A DNA stretch of 64,000 nucleotides from Streptomyces triticisoli (GTDB lineage Bacteria; Actinomycetota; Actinomycetes; Streptomycetales; Streptomycetaceae). Shown here in pieces: positions 36,469 through 44,821 of this stretch. The translations under genes were made by a program, and so were the position numbers. The number at the start of each line of letters is the position of its first letter. The stretch's first letter is position 1. A model generated the notes under the pieces. That model was not told the origin of the DNA, made no database searches, and saw nothing but the letters and a program-made list of their open reading frames with translations. The stretch is taken from NCBI RefSeq assembly GCF_003270085.1, contig NZ_QFDQ01000116.1, positions 1-64,000 on the forward strand, in the 5' to 3' direction.

Positions 36469-39405
36469 GTGCCCATCGCGTGGGACGACATCGGCGGCCT
36501 TGTCGATGCTCATGAACGTTTCCTGTCCGGTGCACTGGTCGAAGCGGACATACGCGGCTCGGTGCTCGACTCCTGGAAGCGGTGCCGGATCGCGGGCTTC
36601 GAGCCGGACCGGATGGCGTTCCCCCGCGTGTCCGACCTGGGGCTGGACGACCGGCTGCTGCACGCCGCCGAGCCGGTGCTCAGGGATTTGTCCGCCTCGC
36701 TCGCCGACATGGGCGTGACGGTCGTACTGTGCGACGAGCAGGGCCACATGGTCCAGCGGCTCGGAGGCGACCGGAAGCTCCTCCAGAGCCTCGACGAGGT
36801 GCGGTTCGCCCCCGGATGCGACGCCTCCGAGCCGGCCTCGGGCACCAACGGCGTGGGCACCGCGCTGGCCGGACGCGGCCCGTTCTATGTCGTGGGCCGC
36901 GAGCACTTCGCCGACTGTCTGCAGCCCTTCGCGTGTGCGGGTGCGCCCGTCCGCAACCCGCTCAGCGGGCGCATCGAGGCCGTCGTCGACCTCACCAGCC
37001 TGCGCGACCACGGCGACCCCGTCATGCTGCGACTGGCCCGCGAAGCCGTTCACGCCATCGAGACGCGGCTGCTGGAGCAGGCCACGGAACGCGAACGGGC
37101 CCTGCTCGCCGCCTACCGGCGGGCACGCCACGGCGCACCCGGATGGTCCTGGCCCGAGCGCACGCCGCCGGGCCAGGAGACCGGACACGAGAGCGCGGGA
37201 CTCGGCCGGATCGACCTGGCCCTGCTGCGGGAGAAGGCCGAGGCGCTCATCGCCTTCCCGCAGCGCACCCTGGACGAGGTGGTCCTCTCCGGCGGGCGGA
37301 TCGCCACGCTACGGCGTCGCCCGGTCACCGGAGCGGCGGGCGAGACCGGCGTGGTCGTCGAGGCCCGCATACTCGGTGGTCCGGGCCTGAACGCCGTCGG
37401 ACCCGGGGCTTCGGCGGAGCCGTTGCGGGCGTCCTCGACGGCCGTCGTCAGCATCCCTCCCGCAGTCCCTCCCGCCTCTCCCGCCTCTCCCGCAGTCCCT
37501 CCCGCCTCTCCCGCCTCTCCCGCAGTCCCTCCCGCGCCATCCCTCGTCGCACCGAAGCCGGACGGAACACCCCTGGCCGCCCTGCTGCGTACGGCAGCGA
37601 CCGCACCCCCTCCGGCACCCGCGACCGACGAGCCGCCCCCGCGAGTCCGGACCGGAGCGGACGACCACGGCGACGGAGGAGGAAGCTGGCCGCTGCTCGT
37701 CGGTGAGACCGGCGTCGGCCGGCTGGCGCTGCAGGCCCGCCGGCGCCTGGAGCTGCTGCACGAGGCCGGCCTGCGGATCGGCAGCACGCTGGACGTCACC
37801 CGGACCGCGGAGGAGCTGGCAGAGGTGACCGTCCCCCGGTTCGCCGACTTCACCGCCGTCGACCTGCCCGGTGCCGTGCTGCGCGGCGAGGAGCCCGAGC
37901 CGTTCCGCGACGGCACCGCGTTGCGCCGGGTGGCGCTGGGGACCGTGGACGAGGACTCCCCCCTGTACGGCGTCGGCGAAGAGATACGGTTCACGCCGTC
38001 GACACCGCAGGCCTGCAGCCTGGACAGCCGGCAGTCCGTGCTCGAACCCGTCCTGGCCGAGGCCCACGGCTGGTTCGCCCAGGATCCGGCGCGGGGCGAA
38101 CGGATCCTCGCGGCGGGCATCCACTCCCTGATCACGGTGCCGCTGCAGGCCCGCGGCGCGACCCTCGGCGTGGTGAGCTTCTACCGCTCCGGCAAACCGG
38201 CCCCCTTCGAGGACGACGACCTGTCCCTGGCCCAGGAACTGGCCGCCCGCGCGGCGATCTGCATCGACAACGCCCGCCGCTACACACGCGAGCACAACAC
38301 CGCTCTCGCCCTGCAGCGCAGCCTGCTGCCCCGGGGCCGGCCCGAGCCGAGCGCCGTCGAGGTCGCCTGCCGCTACCTGCCCGCACAGGCCGGAGTGGGC
38401 GGCGACTGGTTCGACGTGATCCCGCTGTCCGGCGCCCGGGTGGCGCTGGTGGTGGGCGACGTGGTCGGCCACGGACTGCACGCCGCCGCCACCATGGGCC
38501 GGCTGCGCACCGCCGTGCACAACTTCTGCTCGCTGGACCTGCCGGCCGACGACCTCCTCACCCACCTGGACGACCTGGTGAGCCGGCTCGACCGGGGCGA
38601 GGGCTGGGCGGTGGAACCCACGTACCCGGATGCCGGGATCATCGGCGCCACGTGCCTGTTCGCCGTGTACGACCCGGTGTCCCGGTGCTGCACCTTCACC
38701 CACGCCGGGCACCCCCAGCCCGCGGTGGTCGCGCCCGACGGCACGGTGGAGTTCGTCGACCTGCCGCCGACGCCGCCGCTCGGGCTCGGCGGGATGCCTT
38801 TCGAGACCGTCGAGGTGGAGCTGGCCGAGAGCAGCCAACTGGTGCTGTACACCGACGGCCTGATCGAGAAACGGTCCCAGGACGTCGACGTCGGCCTGGA
38901 CATGCTGCGCGCCGTGCTCTCCTGCACCGGCCGCGCTCCGGAGGACACCTGCGAGGCGGTCCTCGACGCACTGCTCCCGGCCCGGCCGGGCGACGACGTC
39001 GCCCTGCTCGTCGCCCGTACCCACGCGCTCGGCCCGGAACAGGTCGCCCAGTGGGACCTGCCCAGCGACCCGACGGTCGTCTCCCGCTCCCGCGCGGAGA
39101 TCGCCGCGCAGCTCACCGCCTGGGAGCTGGACGACCTGGTCTTCACCACCGAACTCGTCGCCAGCGAACTGGTCACCAACGCCATCCGGTACGCCACCGG
39201 CCCGGTCCGGCTACGGCTGCTCCGCGACCGCGCGCTCGTCTGCGAGGTCTCCGACGGCAGCAGCACCTCACCCAGGCTGCGCCGCGCCAGGAGCGAGGAC
39301 GAGGGCGGCCGCGGGCTCTTCCTCGTCGCCCAGCTCACCGAACGGTGGGGCACCCGCTACACCACCGACGGAAAGGTCATCTGGGCGGAACAGCCCCTGC
39401 CGTGA
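36469..39405 (+). CDS. GAF-GAF-PP2C(SpoIIE)-HATPase sensor phosphatase with AcoR-like N-terminus
   Basis: 978 residues from GTG 36469 (MPIAWDDIGG), chosen for GAGGAAG upstream; a TTG at 36397 also opens the frame. Residues about 1-190 resemble the sensory GAF region of AcoR-type regulators (SWKRC near the start, ASGTNGVGTALA, AGAPVRNPLSGRIEAVVDLT). A Pro/Ala/Ser linker with 10-residue repeats follows, then a second GAF domain, a SpoIIE-type PP2C phosphatase (GGDWFD, GDVVGHG, YTDGL, DDVALLV metal sites) and a C-terminal RsbW-like HATPase (ELVTNAIRYA). Such proteins act on anti-sigma-factor antagonists. Its position opposite an aldehyde dehydrogenase start suggests it originally sensed an alcohol or aldehyde signal; that is inference. 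Confidence 0.9.
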   Translation: MPIAWDDIGGLVDAHERFLSGALVEADIRGSVLDSWKRCRIAGFEPDRMAFPRVSDLGLDDRLLHAAEPVLRDLSASLADMGVTVVLCDEQGHMVQRLGGDRKLLQSLDEVRFAPGCDASEPASGTNGVGTALAGRGPFYVVGREHFADCLQPFACAGAPVRNPLSGRIEAVVDLTSLRDHGDPVMLRLAREAVHAIETRLLEQATERERALLAAYRRARHGAPGWSWPERTPPGQETGHESAGLGRIDLALLREKAEALIAFPQRTLDEVVLSGGRIATLRRRPVTGAAGETGVVVEARILGGPGLNAVGPGASAEPLRASSTAVVSIPPAVPPASPASPAVPPASPASPAVPPAPSLVAPKPDGTPLAALLRTAATAPPPAPATDEPPPRVRTGADDHGDGGGSWPLLVGETGVGRLALQARRRLELLHEAGLRIGSTLDVTRTAEELAEVTVPRFADFTAVDLPGAVLRGEEPEPFRDGTALRRVALGTVDEDSPLYGVGEEIRFTPSTPQACSLDSRQSVLEPVLAEAHGWFAQDPARGERILAAGIHSLITVPLQARGATLGVVSFYRSGKPAPFEDDDLSLAQELAARAAICIDNARRYTREHNTALALQRSLLPRGRPEPSAVEVACRYLPAQAGVGGDWFDVIPLSGARVALVVGDVVGHGLHAAATMGRLRTAVHNFCSLDLPADDLLTHLDDLVSRLDRGEGWAVEPTYPDAGIIGATCLFAVYDPVSRCCTFTHAGHPQPAVVAPDGTVEFVDLPPTPPLGLGGMPFETVEVELAESSQLVLYTDGLIEKRSQDVDVGLDMLRAVLSCTGRAPEDTCEAVLDALLPARPGDDVALLVARTHALGPEQVAQWDLPSDPTVVSRSRAEIAAQLTAWELDDLVFTTELVASELVTNAIRYATGPVRLRLLRDRALVCEVSDGSSTSPRLRRARSEDEGGRGLFLVAQLTERWGTRYTTDGKVIWAEQPLP
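37462..37535 (+). repeat. 30-bp tandem repeat in the phosphatase linker
   Basis: Two perfect 30-bp units and a 14-bp partial third encode AVPPASPASP repeats between the GAF domains. In-frame unit changes would only alter linker length. Confidence 0.85.
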
Positions 39406-39482
39406 CGGCCGCCGTGACGGATGCCGGGACACGGATTCGGTCGGTGCCGCTGAAACCCGTTGCCCGGTTGTCGTCACCACAG

Positions 39483-40451
39483 TCAGCCCAGGCACACCAC
39501 GAGCAGGCAGAGCTGTGCCGGTGACGTCGATGCCGGTGCGGGGTCGGTCCGGGACGTGCCGGAGCTCGTGCCGCCGGGGGCCGCGGGGGCCGAGGGCCGC
39601 TCCGTTGTCGTACCGGTGCGGTCAGGGGCCGTGTCGCCCGAGGACGGGGCGGTGTTCTGCGGCTGCGGGGCCGACGGCGCGGCCGGGCGGGGAGAGGCGG
39701 TGTCGTGCGGCCGGGCGATCGGCGGCGTGGTGTGCTGGGGGGCCGGGAGGGATTGCTGCCGCGGGGCGTGGACTGCCGGTGACTGGGTCTCGGGAGTGAT
39801 GTGTTCGGGAACGGTGTGCTCGGGAGCGGTGTATGACTCCCGGTGAGTGGTGGGCGGTGTCGGCGCCGGAGGAGGGTGCTGGGACGTCTGCTCCTCCTCC
39901 GCGAAGCCCATGCCTCTGTGGTTGTCCGGGGCTGTGGCCGCCTGTGCCCGGTCAGTGGCGTCACGGCCCATCGTGGCGATGGTCAGGCCGCCTCCGACGA
40001 GTGCGACGGCGGTCGCGACCGCGGCCCGGCGCTTGTTCTTCTTCCAGCGCGCCAGCTGGCGACGCCGTGCCGCCCGTCCCTGCTGCGCGGGCGGCATGTC
40101 CTCGACACCTGTGGCCGGGGCCGCGGCCGCGGCCGTGCTTGTGCCGGGCCCGGGATCTGCTGCGCCATGCAGGGGACCGTCGTGCCATGCGTCGAGGGCC
40201 TCGAACCCTCCGGACCCTCCGGACCCTCCGGACCCTCCGGACCCTCCGGACCCTCCGGACCCTCCGGACCCTCCGGACCCTTCGGCATGCGTGACGCCGG
40301 GTGCGTCGCAGGTCGTCGTCGGGGCGGCGCCCCAGGGAGAGCCGGTGCGCGTGCCGGTGGCGGGCGGCGCGATGTCCGGGGCGTAGGCGCCGCACCCGGG
40401 ACACACCAGGGCGCCGTTGAGATGCCGACGACACGAGGAGCAGTAGTCCAT
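39483..40451 (-). CDS. SCO2400-family protein (zinc-ribbon N-terminus, one membrane helix, Pro/Thr-rich tail)
   Basis: 322 residues from the ATG at 40451 with AGGAAG upstream. It begins MDYCSSCRRHLNGALVCPGCGAYAPDIA: two CxxC pairs forming a zinc ribbon, the hallmark of this Streptomyces family. A GSG minisatellite spacer, a basic RRRQLARWKKNKRR stretch and one membrane helix (AAVATAVALVGGGLTIATM) follow. The last 150 residues are a Pro/Thr/His/Ser-rich extracytoplasmic tail ending in a hydrophobic CLLVVCLG with two Cys. Function unknown. It is convergent with the sensor phosphatase. Confidence 0.85.
   Translation of the reverse strand: MDYCSSCRRHLNGALVCPGCGAYAPDIAPPATGTRTGSPWGAAPTTTCDAPGVTHAEGSGGSGGSGGSGGSGGSGGSGGSGGFEALDAWHDGPLHGAADPGPGTSTAAAAAPATGVEDMPPAQQGRAARRRQLARWKKNKRRAAVATAVALVGGGLTIATMGRDATDRAQAATAPDNHRGMGFAEEEQTSQHPPPAPTPPTTHRESYTAPEHTVPEHITPETQSPAVHAPRQQSLPAPQHTTPPIARPHDTASPRPAAPSAPQPQNTAPSSGDTAPDRTGTTTERPSAPAAPGGTSSGTSRTDPAPASTSPAQLCLLVVCLG
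40205..40285 (-). repeat. 9-bp minisatellite coding (GSG)n
   Basis: ACCCTCCGG repeats eight times perfectly from 40205, with a ninth copy differing at one base. It encodes a Gly-Ser spacer in the SCO2400-family protein; copy number is expected to vary between strains. Confidence 0.95.
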
Positions 40452-40962
40452 CTGCGATCTTCCTGGGTTGCTTGCGCCGTCGGCCCACCGGGGCCACGGC
40501 CTGGTCACGTTCACACGTGGGATCGAGTGGTCAGTCACGCTAACGAGGAATTCGAAAGGCTGTGTGCAGCCCGTGCGACGCTCCTGCGCAGATTCCCCGG
40601 GCCCTTGCGTGTCTGACAGGGCCTGGGCAAGAGGGGAGCGCGTAGAGCTGTCGGGACCGGTTGATCCGGCCGTGGCGACCGGCGAAGCCGCACGCACATC
40701 GTCGGGGCCGCCGATGATGTGGTTCATCACGTAGCCGAAGGCGATGCCGCGCTCCGGGTCGGCGGCCGGGGTTTCTGCGTACCCGAGAGGGCGGTCGCCT
40801 CTTTGCCGGCGTACGAGCGCGTACTGCTTTTCCTCGCCTCCGCGCTCCTGGAATCCTCATGCAGCCGGCAGCCGTTCCTCACGCTCGGACGGAGCCGACC
40901 CGATAGCCCGCGTGAACCACTCGGAAGGCCGTGCTCGGCGAGGTCCGGACAGGGGCAGGAAC
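40452..40962. other. Non-coding stretch with gene remnants
   Basis: No intact gene is supported across these 511 bases. Besides the hydrolase remnant at 40670-40784 I see only short unsupported frames. Confidence 0.5.
40670..40784 (-). pseudogene. Remnant of a beta-lactamase-family serine hydrolase C-terminus
   Basis: The minus strand reads GYAETPAADPERGIAFGY then VMNHIIGGPDDVRAAS, closely matching the C-terminal GIAFGYVMN strand-helix region of class C beta-lactamase-like esterases in Streptomyces. No catalytic SxxK or YxN part is present, so only the tail survives. Confidence 0.5.
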
Positions 40963-41245
40963 ATGAAGACGTCGGTCAGGAACGTGGCGGTCTTCTCCCT
41001 CGGCTCCCTCGGTGGCACGATCGTCATGACCACGGATCCCACCACCGGAGGCGTCGTACCCGCGCTGTCGGGCCACGAGCTTGCTGGTCGCGGTGACTGT
41101 CCTGGCCATGAGCGGCGTCAGCCTGAAGGTGCGGGATTTCCGACGTCTGCCCGGCGCCTCCCTGACGTTCGAGGATCTCACCGCTCTGTCGGCCGCGATC
41201 ACGGCGGAGCTGGAGGCCGGTGACGTCGAGGGCGTCGCCCTGATC
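40963..41245 (+). pseudogene. Frameshifted small membrane protein of unknown function
   Basis: From ATG 40963 the frame reads MKTSVRNVAVFSLGSLGG and reaches LSGHEL; a one-base gain near 41080 then moves the homologous-looking helix LLVAVTVLAMSGVSLKVRDF into the next frame, continuing as LTFEDLTALSAAITAELEAG. Removing one T restores a single open chain, so I call it a frameshift. The 3' part runs straight into the transposase remnant, which probably truncated it. Confidence 0.5.
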
Positions 41246-41249
41246 GCCG

Positions 41250-41640
41250 CCGAGCGTGGTCACCCGCAGCACGCGATCGTGGAACAGATGATCCGTGGAA
41301 CTGAAGAACGGGCCGTTCGTGCACGCCCCCTCGGGCAGCTTCCAGGCGAACTCCGCCTGGCTCGCGCCGGCCGCTCTCGCCTTCGGCCCGACCCGCGCCT
41401 GCGGAATGATTGCCGGCACCATCCACTCCCGCGCGACGTCTTCGAAGCCCTCTTCGGCACCGCGCACACCCCGCCCCAACCGGCCTGACCAGGTCGTATC
41501 CAACCCGCCCGCCGAGGCCCGAGAGCTGCGGACATGTGGAAAAGCTGGGCAGACCAGCGGCCACTCCGTGCCCGCCGCCAGACGTGTTACCCCGACCACC
41601 GAAAACGATCACTCGCGAAGTAAGCCGGTGGATCCGGGCT
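41250..41640 (+). pseudogene. IS1380-like transposase C-terminal remnant
   Basis: One frame gives HPQHAIVEQM and the next ELKNGPFVHAPSGSFQANSAW followed by GTIHSRATS, matching the conserved end of IS1380-family transposases (a VEQ, DLK, HLPSG, ANAAW order as I recall it). At least two frameshifts and lack of the DDE core show it is dead. The right end around 41620-41640 (GGTGGATCC) resembles an IS terminus. There is no intact partner copy in the window. Confidence 0.65.
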
Positions 41641-41863
41641 GGAACTGCGGCCTGTGGAGTGAGTGCGGGGAAGGTGCCGGTTACCCATCGTCGCCGCTCC
41701 GCGCGGTGATTCCGGGAATCCGGCCTGGGAGCCGGGTCACAACATGGCAACTACTGGCGTTATATCGGGAAAACCACTCGCGCGTCGAACCGGGGTTGCT
41801 AGCTTGTCCAACACTTCGACGTCTTCGAAGAAGGCGTCGGAACAGTCCAACGAGGGGGACGGC

Positions 41864-42043
41864 ATGGAGAACGGTAAAGCGCTCACAGCAGTGGGAACGG
41901 TCCTCTTCGTGATCATGGCCATACTGCTGGCCGTCGGCACCACCAGTGCAGCCCTGTTCCTCACCTACGGCGTGCTGGCGATGGCCGGCGTCCTGGCCGC
42001 AATCCTGGGAAAGAAGATCAGCGACCGGGAACAGAACCGGTAA
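41864..42043 (+). CDS. Small two-helix membrane protein
   Basis: 59 residues from ATG 41864 with GAGGGGG 5 bases upstream. Two hydrophobic helices (TAVGTVLFVIMAILLAVGT and AALFLTYGVLAMAGVLAAILG) and a charged tail KKISDREQNR. It precedes the 274-residue membrane protein by 113 bases on the same strand; both are more AT-rich than the surrounding core genes. No function is recognised. Confidence 0.7.
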   Translation: MENGKALTAVGTVLFVIMAILLAVGTTSAALFLTYGVLAMAGVLAAILGKKISDREQNR

Positions 42044-42156
42044 GCGTTTCTCCCCGCCAAGAGTTCACCCACGGATCACCCCGTCGACCGGCGACCCACC
42101 CCTGCCACGAGCGGTCGGCCAGCCCCGAGGACAGGACAGGCACAGAAGGGCAGCGC

Positions 42157-42981
42157 ATGGAGATGGAAGTCGTAGTCGGCATGTTGGTCATGTGGGCCGT
42201 GAACAAAGCTCGGCAGGCAGGCAAAGAGGTCGACGGGCTGGCCGACTACGCGGGAAAGTTGATCGTGCAGCGACTCTATCTGTTGGTGAACTCCACACTC
42301 GGTGCGGATCCGGCGATCCGGCAGCTGGTGCTGGAAGCGCAGCGTGAGGGGGATGCTTCCCCCGACACCCGGTCGCGTGCCGAGGCCGCTCTCCGGGCGA
42401 GGGCCGACCGCGATGTGGCGTTCGCGACAGAACTGCGGGAGATCCTGACGGACGCGGAGAAGGAGGGGGTGCATTCGGTGTCGAACTACAGCTCGGGAAA
42501 CAACTCGGGTAACTACCTGGGGAACTTCACCGGCAACGGATTCGCGAACGTAGGAAACAACAACAAGATCAAAAATGTGGTCAAGAACATCCGGCGGAGT
42601 CCGGCAGCAGTGTTCGCTGCCCTCGCGGTTTTACTCATCGCCGGCGCCGCTGTCTGGTACTTCATCAGCCATTCGGACAGTGCTCAGGTTGCTTCATCAA
42701 AGATGGTCGGCACTTGGACTTCGTCGGACGGCACCAGCACCAAGATCTTTGGTGAAAATGGTCAGTGCAAGGGCTTCTACTACGACAACGGCGCTCCGCT
42801 CGACATCGGCGGCCCGATGCAGTGCGCCATCTCGGCCCGGCCGGACTCCGACAACCGTTACGACCTCACGGTGATCCAGACTCCCAATGAGGCGAGCTAC
42901 AAGGTCGAGTTCACCTCGGCCGACCACGCACTCGTCTACTCGACCAACGGCCAGAAGCTCTACGAGCTCACACGTTTCTGA
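42157..42981 (+). CDS. Membrane protein with helical N-terminus, Asn/Gly-rich segment and extracytoplasmic domain
   Basis: 274 residues from ATG 42157 with AAGGG upstream. Residues 1-105 are helical and charged, ending in LRARADRDVAFATELREIL, a pattern seen in N-terminal modules of actinobacterial signalling proteins. Residues about 108-135 are a strand-prone Asn/Gly run (NNSGNYLGNFTGNGFANVGN). A membrane helix (VFAALAVLLIAGAAVWYFI) and a C-terminal domain of about 100 residues (MVGTWTSSDGTSTKIFGENG, two Cys) follow, lipocalin-like by eye. AAA, TTT and GTA codons are more frequent than in neighbours, suggesting acquired DNA. No known family is assigned. Confidence 0.75.
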   Translation: MEMEVVVGMLVMWAVNKARQAGKEVDGLADYAGKLIVQRLYLLVNSTLGADPAIRQLVLEAQREGDASPDTRSRAEAALRARADRDVAFATELREILTDAEKEGVHSVSNYSSGNNSGNYLGNFTGNGFANVGNNNKIKNVVKNIRRSPAAVFAALAVLLIAGAAVWYFISHSDSAQVASSKMVGTWTSSDGTSTKIFGENGQCKGFYYDNGAPLDIGGPMQCAISARPDSDNRYDLTVIQTPNEASYKVEFTSADHALVYSTNGQKLYELTRF

Positions 42982-43500
42982 CGGTGTCTTCCGTGACGCC
43001 CCGCCCACGCGTACGCCGCCGTCGGCCGTGACAACGACTTCGCCCACACCCGCGACTCCGCCCGCGAACTGATCGCAAGCCGGGACGGCCGCCAAGAAGA
43101 GCCCCGCTGGACGTACTTCCTCACCGACAACCACCTGGACCGCCAGGCCGGTTATGGCCTCATCCGGACGGGGCGTGCGCAGCAGAAGGCGGACAGTGGC
43201 TGGAAGAGCCGTCGCTTCCTCGCACAGGGGGCCGAGATGCCCAGGTCCGGGGCGTACGACGTCCCGCGCGGCGACCCAAGCCGGCGCAGGGCCCTGTTCG
43301 AGGGAGTCTGGCCGGCCCTGGGGCACAGCCCCTGGGGCACAGTGCCCACGGAGACCTGGAGCGCATGGCGCCCAGTTCACGAACGCGCACATGAGAGGGG
43401 TGCGGTGACGCGGCGATCAGGTGGGTGCGGCTGCTGCCCGCGGGGAGACCCCGTCCAAGATCTTCTCCCAGATTTCTCCCAAACGATCTCCAGGAACCAC
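42982..43500. other. Degenerate accessory stretch before tRNA-Pro(CGG)
   Basis: No intact gene is supported in these 519 bases. It contains the regulator remnant at 43009-43205 and a short duplicated GGGGCACAG around 43320-43345. Confidence 0.5.
43009..43205 (+). pseudogene. Possible remnant of a TPR-type transcriptional regulator
   Basis: The frame from 43009 reads AYAAVGRDNDFAHTRDSA then EEPRWTYFLTDNHLDRQAG, the pattern of C-terminal TPR regions in Streptomyces XRE-type regulators (alanine-rich helix, EPxWxYF, then a helix). Neither a start nor the helix-turn-helix part is present. Confidence 0.35.
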
Positions 43501-43537
43501 TCAGGGGCCTGATCCACTCACTGGATCAGGCCCCTGA
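43501..43537 (-). terminator. Terminator of tRNA-Pro(CGG)
   Basis: A perfect 16-bp inverted repeat (arms 43501-43516 and 43522-43537, loop CTCAC) begins 15 bases after the tRNA 3' end. Confidence 0.85.
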
Positions 43538-43552
43538 CCGGGTACTTCACTG

Positions 43553-43626
43553 TCGGGGTGGCGGGATTTGAACCCACGACCTCTTCGTCCCGAACGAAGC
43601 GCGCTGCCAAGCTGCGCCACACCCCG
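43553..43626 (-). tRNA. tRNA-Pro (anticodon CGG), CCA not encoded
   Basis: Minus-strand cloverleaf: acceptor CGGGGTG/CACCCCG, anticodon stem CTTCG/CGAAG with loop TTCGGGA (anticodon CGG). Discriminator A is followed by CAG, so CCA must be added. 74 bases. It shares a 27-base identical 3' stretch with the tRNA-Pro at 26676-26752. Confidence 0.97.
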
Positions 43627-43743
43627 GTGTCGCTGCTTGTCGCGGCGACGACGATTACTTTAGCCCACTGGCGGCTGGAGGCGAAATCCGGTTTTGGTGG
43701 GGTGGCGGCGAACCGGGGTGGGACGGGCAGTGGAGGTGTGGGG

Positions 43744-44670
43744 TTACTCCCGGCCCACCAGCGTCAGCAGTGTCGCCTCCGGGGGGCAGGCGAAGCGGAC
43801 CGGGGTGTAGCGGTTGGTGCCGCAGCCGGCTGAGACGTGGAGGTAGGAGGTACGGCCCTCGGAGGTGTGGGTGGACAGGCCCTTCACCCGGTCGGTGTCC
43901 AGGTCGCAGTTGGTGACCAGGGCGCCGTAGAAGGGGATGCAGAGCTGGCCGCCGTGGGTGTGGCCGGCCAGGATCAGGGGGTAGGCGTCGGCCGTGAAGG
44001 CGTCCAGGGCGCGCAGGTACGGGGCGTGGACCACGCCCATCGAGAAGTCCGCCGTGTCGGAGGGGCCGCCCGCGACCTGCGCGTAGCGGTCCCGCTTGAT
44101 GTGCGGGTCGTCCAGGCCGGTCAGCTCCACCGAGACGCCTTCGACCTTGAGGGTGCCGCGCGTGTTCGTCAGGTTGAGCCAGCCGGCCTCGTCGAAGTTG
44201 TCGCGCAGGTCCTCCCACGGGTTGTGGATCGCCCCCACGGCCGGCGGGTTGCCGTTCAGCCCGTGGCGGCCGGTCGCCTTCTCCACCAGGTAGCGGGCGG
44301 GGTTGCGCAGCTTGGGGCCGTAGTAGTCGTTGGAGCCGAAGACGTACGCGCCCGGGAACTCCATCAGGGGGCCGAGGGCGTCCAGGACCTCCGGTACGCC
44401 CTCCGGGTCCGACAGGTTGTCGCCGGTGTTGATCACGAAATCGGGGCGCAGGCCGGCCAGCGAGCGGAGCCAGCGCTGCTTCTTGCGCTGGCCGCTCACC
44501 ATGTGGATGTCGGAGATCTGCAGGACGCGCAAGGGGCGCATGCCGGAGGGCAGGACCGGGACCGTCACCCGTCGCAGGCGGAAGGAGCGGGCCTCGAAAC
44601 CCGCCGAGTAGAGGAGGCCGGCGGCCGCAACCGCCGTGATGCCCAAGGGAACTCCGTAACGTGCGCGCAT
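43744..44670 (-). CDS. Membrane-anchored metallophosphoesterase
   Basis: 308 residues. The calcineurin-like metal motifs appear in order: QISDIHM, INTGDNLSD, FGSNDYYGPK, VVHAPY and LAGHTHGGQ, which coordinate two metal ions. An N-terminal hydrophobic segment (GITAVAAAGLLYSAGF) serves as signal anchor, so the domain is probably outside the membrane. YaeI/YkuE-like family members hydrolyse phosphodiesters, in some cases lipid A precursors or lipid phosphodiesters; the substrate here is unknown. ATG 44670. It is divergent from the GatB/YqeY gene and follows tRNA-Pro(CGG). Confidence 0.9.
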   Translation of the reverse strand: MRARYGVPLGITAVAAAGLLYSAGFEARSFRLRRVTVPVLPSGMRPLRVLQISDIHMVSGQRKKQRWLRSLAGLRPDFVINTGDNLSDPEGVPEVLDALGPLMEFPGAYVFGSNDYYGPKLRNPARYLVEKATGRHGLNGNPPAVGAIHNPWEDLRDNFDEAGWLNLTNTRGTLKVEGVSVELTGLDDPHIKRDRYAQVAGGPSDTADFSMGVVHAPYLRALDAFTADAYPLILAGHTHGGQLCIPFYGALVTNCDLDTDRVKGLSTHTSEGRTSYLHVSAGCGTNRYTPVRFACPPEATLLTLVGRE

Positions 44671-44821
44671 GTGCCCATCGTCTCAGGCCCGTGCTCCGCA
44701 GCGAAATCAGCAGAGGTCCGGCCGCGGAGCCAACCCGTGGGCCCGGCCCGGCAGTCGGAGTACCGGCGCGCTCCGTGAATTGACGCGCGGGTACGGGGCC
44801 GTAGCTGCGACAATCACCTTC

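Noticed and set aside
40205-40285. Possible CRISPR-like array
   Set aside because: The repeats are 9 bp with no spacers, in frame within a gene and coding Gly-Ser.
43237-43512. Short plus-strand frame before tRNA-Pro(CGG)
   Set aside because: No ribosome site or homology, and it runs into the tRNA terminator stem; treated as part of the degenerate stretch.
26678-43578. 27-base identical stretches in both tRNA-Pro genes as attL/attR of one element
   Set aside because: The identity lies in the conserved tRNA 3' half and is expected between isoacceptors; there is no integrase gene in the interval.
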